A DNA stretch of 17,140 nt from Acidobacteriota bacterium. Its GTDB lineage: Bacteria > Acidobacteriota > UBA6911 > RPQK01. The translations under genes were made by a program, and so were the position numbers. This document shows, one piece after another, positions 1 through 5,528 of the stretch. The notes beneath the pieces were generated by a model, which was not told the origin of the DNA, made no database searches, and saw nothing but the letters and a program-made list of their open reading frames with translations. The DNA lies in contig RPQK01000063.1 of NCBI GenBank assembly GCA_003819755.1, positions 1-17,140 of the forward strand, read 5' to 3'. Position 1 is the first letter of the stretch. Each line of letters starts with the position of its first letter.

Positions 1-169
1 ACATGAAGGTTTGCGGAGCAAACGGGATCAGGCTCTGAGCCAAGGGGCTGAGGTAGACCGGCCAGTCGGCGAGCAGGTTGAAGAACTTGTCTAAGCCGGC
101 CAGGAACGCGGTCGCTCCAAGAGCAATTCGCAGGGCCCACCAGGTTGCTGTCACTCTAGAATCAAGCAT
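1..169 (-). CDS. DoxX-like membrane protein, N-terminal fragment
   Basis: The first 56 codons of a minus-strand gene are present; the rest lies beyond the left edge. The ATG at 169-167 is preceded by AAAGGAG about 8 nt upstream, and the peptide begins MLDSRVTATWWALRIALGAT, followed by a hydrophobic stretch and an AGLDKFFNLL segment. This opening helix followed by the G-x-D-K-F-F motif and a W-P-x-Y-L-x-P loop is what I associate with DoxX/DUF417-like small integral membrane proteins; the family call is from memory of the pattern. Such proteins often sit beside ECF sigma factors, as here, where a sigma gene is transcribed divergently 165 bp away under a matching promoter motif. A role in redox or metal stress is inferred from that pairing only. 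It could be another four-helix membrane protein, since only a third or so of the gene is visible. Confidence 0.72.
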   Translation of the reverse strand, partial: MLDSRVTATWWALRIALGATAFLAGLDKFFNLLADWPVYLSPLAQSLIPFAPQTFM

Positions 170-192
170 TAGTGTTTCTCCTTTTCTCGGCT

Positions 193-224
193 ATTTGAGC
201 CTCCGGTCCCCTCACGGGTTACAC
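193..224 (-). promoter_or_regulatory. ECF-type promoter for the DoxX-like gene
   Basis: Read on the minus strand, GTGTAACC (224-217), a 16-nt spacer and GCTCAAAT (200-193) lie about 24 nt upstream of the ATG at 169. The same two boxes with the same spacer occur in front of the divergent sigma gene. The arrangement resembles the GTAACC-N16-CGAA class reported for Caulobacter SigF. Transcription would start near 187-185, giving a leader of roughly 17 nt that contains the Shine-Dalgarno sequence. Confidence 0.6.
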
Positions 225-254
225 CAGCATTTCGATGTCTCTCGAATCATTTGT

Positions 255-286
255 GTGTAACCGTTCGCAGTTTGCCGCGCTCTAAG
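255..286 (+). promoter_or_regulatory. ECF-type autoregulatory promoter of the sigma gene
   Basis: GTGTAACC (255-262), a 16-nt spacer and GCTCTAAG (279-286) match the divergent promoter at 224-193 in both boxes and in spacing. The spacers themselves are unrelated, so this is not a simple duplication. Transcription would start near 293, leaving a leader of about 40 nt before the ATG at 335. This placement argues against translation starting at the TTG at 251 or the ATG at 293. Confidence 0.6.
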
Positions 287-334
287 TGGATAATGAGAGA
301 ATTGATAGAAGGGATCCTTGGCGGGAGGTTGAGC

Positions 335-997
335 ATGTTTTCCGCGACCGCGGCGCAGCAAATGACCGACGAAGAGGTGGTGCGGCGAGTGCTTCAAGGC
401 GAGACCGCGCTCTACGAGATCATCATGCGCCGGCACAACGAGCGGCTCTATCGCACGGTGCGCGCTATTCTCGGCAATGATGACGTCGAGGATGTGATGC
501 AGGAAGCCTACCTTCAGGCGTACCGCCGGCTCGACCAGTTCCGCGGCGACTCGGCCTTCCTGACCTGGCTTACGAGGATCGTTATCCGCCAGGCGCTCGG
601 CCGCAGACGCCGCTTACAGAGCAAAAAGGAACAACTGGAGACGGAGCAGGAGATGACGAGTCGAGCGGATGAACACACGACAGGTCCCGAGAAGCAGACG
701 TTTAACGTCGAGCTCCGGCGGATCCTGGAATCGGCAATAGATCGAATGCCGGCTCGCTACAGAACGGTCCTGATCCTGCGTGATGTCCAGGGTTTGAGCA
801 CCGCGGAGACCGCCGAGTCCCTGAGAATGACGGTGGAGGCAACGAAAGTGTGTCTTCACCGGGCCCGTCGCCGGCTTCGCAGCCTCGTTACCAAGCAAAT
901 GGGCGGCGCGGTCGGAGAGCTCTTCCCCTTCTACGCGCCCCGGTGCGATGCCGTCGTGCACGGCGTCCTGAGCAGAATGCTGCCAGGCGTAAACTAG
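335..997 (+). CDS. ECF-family RNA polymerase sigma factor
   Basis: This 220-residue sigma-70 family protein of the extracytoplasmic-function type directs RNA polymerase to a small stress regulon. The ATG at 335 was chosen because GGGAGG lies 7 nt upstream and because a matching promoter lies between it and earlier in-frame starts (TTG 251, ATG 293). Region 2 spans about residues 27-92, with the DDVEDVMQEAYLQAYRRLDQF core helix and F-x-T-W-L-T-R-I-V. Region 4 spans about 125-185, with MPARYRTVLILRDVQGLST and the helix-turn-helix E-A-T-K-V-C-L-H-R-A-R. No region 3 is present. A C-terminal tail (about 193-216) contains F-P-F-Y-A-P-R-C-D-A-V-V, so Cys204 sits in an R-C-D motif that I recall from other sigma factors of this group. 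The gene is monocistronic; no anti-sigma gene lies beside it in the window. The DoxX-like gene is the obvious shared target. Confidence 0.9.
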   Translation: MFSATAAQQMTDEEVVRRVLQGETALYEIIMRRHNERLYRTVRAILGNDDVEDVMQEAYLQAYRRLDQFRGDSAFLTWLTRIVIRQALGRRRRLQSKKEQLETEQEMTSRADEHTTGPEKQTFNVELRRILESAIDRMPARYRTVLILRDVQGLSTAETAESLRMTVEATKVCLHRARRRLRSLVTKQMGGAVGELFPFYAPRCDAVVHGVLSRMLPGVN

Positions 998-1045
998 GGC
1001 CGCGCATTCGCCTGCCGGATGAATTCTTACAGAGCCGCATAGGAA

Positions 1046-1156
1046 GCGAAGGACCCCAAGGACCTCAAGGACCTCAAGGACCTGAAGGACACTAAGGACA
1101 CGAAGAGACTCAAATTCCGCGTCCTTGCGGTCCTTGGGGTCGTTGCGGTCCTTCGC
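1046..1156. repeat. 9-nt tandem repeat array forming an imperfect hairpin
   Basis: This array occupies the gap between the convergent sigma gene and beta-helix gene. From 1049 there are about seven copies of a 9-nt unit close to AAGGACCTC, decaying toward AAGGACACG; from 1119 the complementary unit GCGGTCCTT appears. Positions 1046-1081 pair with 1156-1121 with 4 mismatches over 36 bp, around a 39-nt loop. Because the arms are tandem repeats, several registers of pairing are possible. It probably acts as a bidirectional transcription terminator, although no U-run follows. The remaining bases between the two genes hold nothing else that I recognise. Confidence 0.75.
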
Positions 1157-1187
1157 GTCTGCCCTCTGCAGGGCCGCTTCCGCCGCC

Positions 1188-2540
1188 TCAATCCTCCGAT
1201 TGCACCTCGACCGCGCGCAGGCCGGTCGGGGCGGACGGGGGCCTTTTCTTGGCCGGCTTTACGGCCAGCGCATCAGCGGCCGTCGAGGTTTCAAACTCGA
1301 ACGCCCCAAAATCGCGAAAGTTCCCACTGATCGCATGCGCGTCAATATCGGTCAGCGAGTAGGGTTCCGACAGCGCCCGGTCGATGGCCTGCGAGCCAGC
1401 GGCCAGCCGGAAATCGGAGGTTGCCGTATCCCGGAAAAGCTCGGCAATGGTCTCGCCCGCCGGCAGATTACCCTCGAGGTCCAAGCCGATGTTGTTACGA
1501 ACCACCAGAATCGAGGGGTCAAGCATTCCGACCGCGTGGCTCGGAAGGCTGAAGAAGGTGTTGTTATAAACCTCGCTCGGAGGATACTGACCGGGAGCCC
1601 AGGTCTTTGACCAGTCCTTCATCCGGACCGCATGATCACCCCGCCCCACGCCTCCGAACACCACGTTGTTGTACACCTTGTGACCCGCCTCCGGTTCCAC
1701 CACGAACGCCGCAATGCCGCATTCGTTATTCCACAGCCGGTTGTTGTAGGCCTCGTGGGAGTGGCCGTCGAGGGTAATGGTTCCTTCGTTTCCCGCGTTC
1801 GGATCGCCGCCGTAAACCGACCAGAGGACCTGGTTCTGAAAGTAGTTGTCGTGCACCTTCACATGGTGCGAATGTTTCTTGGCCTCCAGTCCGTTTTGGG
1901 TGAAGCCCTGGACGTTGTTCAGGTAGATGTCGAGGTTATAGACGGCTTTCGACGGGTCGCTCTTGTTCCCCAGGTAAAATCCCTCGCCCCAGAACTCCCT
2001 GTATCCGCTCCCCTCGATCTGGCAATGCCTGATCACGATATCGTGCTCGCCGGAGGTAATGCTGATGGCGGCCGCTCGGACTTGGCGTATGTGGAGGTAC
2101 TCGAGAGTAACGTCGTGGACGGGTTCCGGCAAGACAGCTTCGTCGCCCGCCCCCACCCGGATGGCACCCTTCTTTCCCCCGGTTTCTACTCCGTCAAAGC
2201 GGATGCCGTTAACCGTCACGTAGCTCGCCCAAACCCGACCCAGTGTGCCGTCCGGCACCCGGACGACTGCTCCCCACATATTGGCAGCCTTCACCGTGAC
2301 CGGCAAATCAGGCGTTCCTCCCTGCCTGATGATCAGCGCCTCCGCGTAGACCCCGTCCAAAAGAACTACTTCGTCACCAGCCTGCGGTCTCGATAAGCCG
2401 GTGACCAACGAACATGGCGAGTCTTCCAGGCAGGCCCCCCCCGAGCCGGAAGGGGATACGAAATAGGAAGTGGAAAAAGCCTGGGATATCTGAAATATGA
2501 AAGCCAACGCAAACGCGCTGGAGGTTAAATAGAATTTCAC
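1188..2540 (-). CDS. secreted right-handed beta-helix protein, polysaccharide-lyase-like
   Basis: This 450-residue protein starts at a GTG (2540-2538) with AAGGAG 6 nt upstream. Residues 1-22 are a typical Sec signal peptide. The mature part opens with Y-F-V-S-P-S-G-S-G-G and then Q-A-G-D-E-V-V-L-L-D-G-V-Y, the entry motif of PL6/PL9-type and DUF1565-type beta-helices. The middle is a series of helix rungs with repeated Y-N-N or V-H-D-N segments (for example VYNNVVFGGVGRGDHAVRM). Around 380-417 is a G-S-Q-A-I-D-R-A...D-F-G-A-F-E-F motif like that closing many choice-of-anchor-Q proteins. The likely role is extracellular binding or eliminative cleavage of an acidic polysaccharide; I cannot assign a PL family or catalytic residues. 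The last 17 residues (PPSAPTGLRAVEVQSED) read like the first strand of an Fn3 domain cut short. It converges on the sigma gene and diverges from the M28 gene. Confidence 0.8.
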   Translation of the reverse strand: MKFYLTSSAFALAFIFQISQAFSTSYFVSPSGSGGACLEDSPCSLVTGLSRPQAGDEVVLLDGVYAEALIIRQGGTPDLPVTVKAANMWGAVVRVPDGTLGRVWASYVTVNGIRFDGVETGGKKGAIRVGAGDEAVLPEPVHDVTLEYLHIRQVRAAAISITSGEHDIVIRHCQIEGSGYREFWGEGFYLGNKSDPSKAVYNLDIYLNNVQGFTQNGLEAKKHSHHVKVHDNYFQNQVLWSVYGGDPNAGNEGTITLDGHSHEAYNNRLWNNECGIAAFVVEPEAGHKVYNNVVFGGVGRGDHAVRMKDWSKTWAPGQYPPSEVYNNTFFSLPSHAVGMLDPSILVVRNNIGLDLEGNLPAGETIAELFRDTATSDFRLAAGSQAIDRALSEPYSLTDIDAHAISGNFRDFGAFEFETSTAADALAVKPAKKRPPSAPTGLRAVEVQSED

Positions 2541-2592
2541 TGCACACTCCTTCGTACTACCCTCATGCAGTGAGCGCCTTCTACAGGGGCGG

Positions 2593-2621
2593 GTTATATC
2601 ACGGCCAAAACGACGAGTAAA
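2593..2621 (-). promoter_or_regulatory. sigma-70-like promoter for the beta-helix gene
   Basis: On the minus strand TTTACT (2621-2616), a 17-nt spacer and TATAAC (2598-2593) match the housekeeping consensus at 4 of 6 and 5 of 6 positions. The predicted start near 2586 gives a leader of about 45 nt ending in the AAGGAG ribosome site of the GTG-initiated gene. It is the best match in the 2541-2766 interval; no promoter of similar quality was found there for the M28 gene. Confidence 0.42.
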
Positions 2622-2766
2622 CAGCCAACTTCCTCTCCAGCCCTTGCGGGTCGTGGAGACCGTTGTCTCGTTGGCTGAAACCCTCGCCCGTTGGACGGGC
2701 GCCGCTCAGGAAGGCGGCGAACCGGCAGACTCGGTAGAAAGTTGCGTCAGCCACCCACGATTCGTC

Positions 2767-3624
2767 ATGATGCGTTGGATGGGCTTTCTCAAAACGATCC
2801 TCTTTCTCCCCCGGTGGCGACTCCTGCCGCTCGTCTTTCTGATCCTCCCAGGTAGCGTAAGCGGTCAGAACGTTGGCATGCCTGTCGCGGAAGCCAACGC
2901 GCTGCGCTCGGATCTGACCGGGATTGTCTGCGACAACGAGATGCGCCGCCAAGCTGTAAGGGACCTCCTGGCCAAGCACGGGGCCGGTGAACATGAGATT
3001 ACCTCGATGGCGTATAAGAAAGTGACCAACCTGGCGGTCGAAGTGCCAGGGACGAGCCCCGAACGGGTCGTCGTCGGAGCGCATTACGACAAGTCCCGCC
3101 GGGGTTGCGGGGCGATCGACAACTGGAGCGGAATCGTCATCCTGGCTCACCTCTACAAAGCCATCCGCGCGACCAAGCCGAACAAGACGTTCGTTTTTGT
3201 CGCCTTCGGCCGAGAAGAGGAGGGGTTGCTGGGGTCAAAGGCGATGGTGGACGCAATCCCTAAAGAAGAACGTGCGAATTACTGCGCCATGGTGAACCTC
3301 GACAGTTTCGGAATGGGCCGGCCGCAGGTGCTCGAGAACGCCTCCACCGGTAAGCTGACAAGGCTGGCCCAGGCGGTCGCGAGGGAGAACGATATTCCTT
3401 TTGCCAGCGGCATCGCGGCCGGGAATTCCGATTCCAGCTCTTTCCGGTCGAAGGGGATCCCGGCGGTGACTCTGCACGGGCTGGCCGGTCGCTTTTCCGA
3501 GGTGCTCCACAGCAGCGCCGACACGGAGCGTGCAGTTAATCTGGGGAGCGTCTATCTCGGTTATCAGTTCGCCCTCCTGCTCGTCCAGCGCCTTGATTCC
3601 TGTGACTGTTCGGAACTTCGCTGA
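2767..3624 (+). CDS. secreted M28-family zinc metallopeptidase
   Basis: From the ATG at 2767 this is a 285-residue protein of the M28 (aminopeptidase Y/S type) family, which uses two zinc ions to remove N-terminal residues from peptides. The full metal set is visible: G-A-H-Y-D (His106, Asp108), G-A-I-D-N-W-S-G (bridging Asp118), F-G-R-E-E-E-G-L-L-G-S (Glu150 base, Glu151 ligand), N-L-D-S-F-G (Asp179) and L-H-S-S-A-D-T (His248). An arginine-containing hydrophobic leader (about residues 1-33, ending L-P-G-S-V-S-G) predicts export. The start is uncertain: the frame is open back to 2644, there is no clear Shine-Dalgarno sequence, and ATG codons at 2767, 2770 and 2779 all fit; 2767 or 2770 gives a normal signal peptide, whereas the longer form would bury it. 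The 3' end meets a hairpin shared with the convergent GH39 gene. Its link to polysaccharide use is only by position. Confidence 0.88.
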   Translation: MMRWMGFLKTILFLPRWRLLPLVFLILPGSVSGQNVGMPVAEANALRSDLTGIVCDNEMRRQAVRDLLAKHGAGEHEITSMAYKKVTNLAVEVPGTSPERVVVGAHYDKSRRGCGAIDNWSGIVILAHLYKAIRATKPNKTFVFVAFGREEEGLLGSKAMVDAIPKEERANYCAMVNLDSFGMGRPQVLENASTGKLTRLAQAVARENDIPFASGIAAGNSDSSSFRSKGIPAVTLHGLAGRFSEVLHSSADTERAVNLGSVYLGYQFALLLVQRLDSCDCSELR

Positions 3625-3630
3625 GACAAG

Positions 3631-3720
3631 AAAGGACCCCAAGGACCTCAAAGACCTCAAGGACCTCAAGGACAAGAACTCATCTTGTCCTTGAGGTCCT
3701 TGGGGTCCTTGAGGTCCTTT
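3631..3720. terminator. bidirectional hairpin of 9-nt repeats between convergent genes
   Basis: Positions 3641-3677 pair with 3719-3683 over 37 bp with two mismatched positions (one would be a G-U wobble in RNA) and a 5-nt loop (3678-3682). Both arms are built of the AAGGACCTC/AAGGACCCC unit also seen at 1049-1100. It sits 6 nt after the M28 stop and about 10 nt from the GH39 stop, so it is ideally placed to end both transcripts. There is no classical U-tract. Confidence 0.75.
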
Positions 3721-3729
3721 CCCTTCGTC

Positions 3730-5409
3730 TTATTCGACAATCAGCAGAGATACGCCTTGACGCGGCAGGGAGAAGCTGAGGCGTGCAACGCCCGTCCTAA
3801 CCACCGTCCTGGAGGGTGGGCCGATGCTGGTCAGCCGGCCGGCCGCCTCCAGCTCCGCATACTGCTTCCGGTCGGGGGCGACCGGAGCACCCATCCGCTT
3901 CCACGCCGCATACGCATTGCTGTGGTCCGCATCGATCCGGTAATGTGTTACGAGCGCAGCGTCAGCAGCGGTGTCCAGGCCGGACACCTCCAGGTCAACC
4001 AGGGCGTCGGGACCGGGCAGATCATCGTCGTGATAGTGCCACAGCATGATCGAGGTCCTTCCAGCCGCCCTGCTCGCCAACACTCCCACGTCCGCCGTTG
4101 TCCGCACTCCTCCCGCGAGAATTGCGTCCAGGGGCACCGCGCCTGAGCTCACCGCCGGCACCCGTCCTCCGGCCATTTTCGCGAACATCCGGAACACGTT
4201 CATCACCGGCAGGTCCAGGCCGTTCGTGGCCAGTTGTCGAAAGCCGGCGAAGTAGGGCTGATCCTCAAAAGTGAACGCCCAGGTGAGAGCGCCTTCGAAG
4301 TTGACTCCATGCCGGTCTGCGAGGTCGTATTTGCGGGCAAAACTGGCGGCGGTATAGCTCGAGTACATAGTGCCGTTACGGTACGCCAGCTGCGGTCCCT
4401 GGCAGGCGGCGCAGCCTTCAGGGTCGGATTCCCCAATAACGATGGGCACGTTCTTCAGTTCCGGGAACGAGGCAATCGTGGCAAAGCCCTGCTCAATAGT
4501 CCGCAGTTGGGCGGCGATACCCATTTGAACATGATCCCCCACGAACTTGGGTGAGCCTTTGGCGTGGAAGGACACAAAATCGATCGGGGTCCCTTTTCCG
4601 CCCGTGGCATGGTTGGTACCCCGGAGGCAGTGCTCGAGAAAATCTTTGAGGAAGGCAGGATCAGACCCGGCCATATCCGGCCCGCCGACCCGGGCCGTCG
4701 GCAAAGCACGGCGGACCCCGGCGACGGCATGGTCGTGCAGCTTATGGAACTCCGCCGGAGTGCCTTTCCAGTATGGAATGTTCGCCTCATTCCAGGTCTC
4801 CCAGTACCAGCGCTCCACCTCCTCCCGGCCATACTTCTCCAGGCAATGCCTGGCCCACTGGTAAATCAGCTCGCTCCACTTCCCGTAGTCCTTCGGTGGA
4901 TAGGCCCAGCCGGTGTAGACCTCTTCATAGGGAAAGCCCGGCCGCCATTCGTGCTTGTAGGGCTCGGGTCGGATTGAAAGCGCCTGCGGCATAAAACCGA
5001 TCTCGACGTACGGGCGTACTTTCCGGTGCAGGTAGGTATCGAAAATGAGGTCGACGATCCGCCAGTCATAGACAGGGCGGCCCTGGTTGTCCTCAGTGTA
5101 AACATTGGTGCTGCCCCACTTGAGAGCAGGAGTGCCATCCCCGGTATTGAGCAGGTTGTGGGTGCGAAAGAAAACCTGGCCGGGCAGCAGCTCACCCAGC
5201 TCGCCGACGAGCTTGCGGCCGTCCTTCATGTAGGCGTAATTCGGCTCGTCTGCGCCGAAAAACCGCCAGACCGGTTTGAGCTGCGCCTGCGGGCGACCGG
5301 CGTCGACGCGAATCGTGACGGGGAACGAGTCGGCCGCCAGCAGAAGGCTGCAAGGCGTGAGAAACAGAAGAGCTGCGATAGTCGACTGAAGCCGTTTTCC
5401 GAAGTTCAT
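3730..5409 (-). CDS. secreted GH39-like glycoside hydrolase (putative beta-xylosidase)
   Basis: This 559-residue protein has a signal peptide (about 1-26, ending L-L-L-A-A) and a (beta/alpha)8 retaining glycosidase core like GH39 beta-xylosidases. W-Y-W-E-T-W-N-E-A-N (about 201-210) supplies the predicted acid/base Glu208, and V-I-G-E-S-D-P-E-G (324-332) the predicted nucleophile Glu327. Right after the nucleophile comes C-A-A-C (333-336), which differs from the E-Y-N seen in classical GH39 enzymes and suggests a separate subgroup. The C-terminal 130 residues look like a beta-sandwich ending in R-L-S-F-S-L-P-R-Q-G-V-S-L-L-I-V. The substrate is inferred as beta-xyloside or a related hemicellulose end. 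No good Shine-Dalgarno sequence precedes the ATG at 5409; TACAAT at 5423-5418, 8 nt upstream, could be a -10 box for a nearly leaderless mRNA, without a matching -35. The gene converges with M28. Confidence 0.85.
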   Translation of the reverse strand: MNFGKRLQSTIAALLFLTPCSLLLAADSFPVTIRVDAGRPQAQLKPVWRFFGADEPNYAYMKDGRKLVGELGELLPGQVFFRTHNLLNTGDGTPALKWGSTNVYTEDNQGRPVYDWRIVDLIFDTYLHRKVRPYVEIGFMPQALSIRPEPYKHEWRPGFPYEEVYTGWAYPPKDYGKWSELIYQWARHCLEKYGREEVERWYWETWNEANIPYWKGTPAEFHKLHDHAVAGVRRALPTARVGGPDMAGSDPAFLKDFLEHCLRGTNHATGGKGTPIDFVSFHAKGSPKFVGDHVQMGIAAQLRTIEQGFATIASFPELKNVPIVIGESDPEGCAACQGPQLAYRNGTMYSSYTAASFARKYDLADRHGVNFEGALTWAFTFEDQPYFAGFRQLATNGLDLPVMNVFRMFAKMAGGRVPAVSSGAVPLDAILAGGVRTTADVGVLASRAAGRTSIMLWHYHDDDLPGPDALVDLEVSGLDTAADAALVTHYRIDADHSNAYAAWKRMGAPVAPDRKQYAELEAAGRLTSIGPPSRTVVRTGVARLSFSLPRQGVSLLIVE

Positions 5410-5439
5410 CGGGAGGGATTGTACATCGGGGAGAGACAG

Positions 5440-5519
5440 AAAAGGACCAGAAGGACCAGATGACCCGGTTCGGTTTTCCCTTTCCGGTCCTTTCGGTCCT
5501 TCTGGTCCTGCAGGTCTTT
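5440..5519. terminator. repeat hairpin downstream of the Asp-box gene
   Basis: AAGGACCAG-type units on the left (5441-5464) face complementary GGTCCTT units on the right (5486-5519). Positions 5443-5457 pair perfectly with 5509-5495 (15 bp) around a 37-nt loop. The array is a diverged relative of the 9-nt arrays at 1046 and 3631. It lies just after the stop of the minus-strand Asp-box gene and before the GH39 gene, so it could stop readthrough between two codirectional genes. Confidence 0.65.
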
Positions 5520-5528
5520 CCCCACCGC

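Noticed and set aside
1125..1610. Open frames reading S-L-G-S-L-R-S-F or G-P-Q-G-P-Q-G-P at the 9-nt arrays (also 850-1095, 3235-3675, 3685-4146)
   Set aside because: They are translations of the AAGGACCTC repeats; the collagen-like or L-R-S-L pattern is an artefact of the 9-nt period, and they overlap real genes or intergenic hairpins.
2644..2766. N-terminal extension of the M28 peptidase from the ATG at 2644
   Set aside because: It would place 41 polar residues before a normal signal peptide and has no ribosome site; the extension has no recognisable motif.
3631..3720. CRISPR-like array
   Set aside because: Units are 9 nt without spacers and mirror each other across a loop; there are no cas genes.
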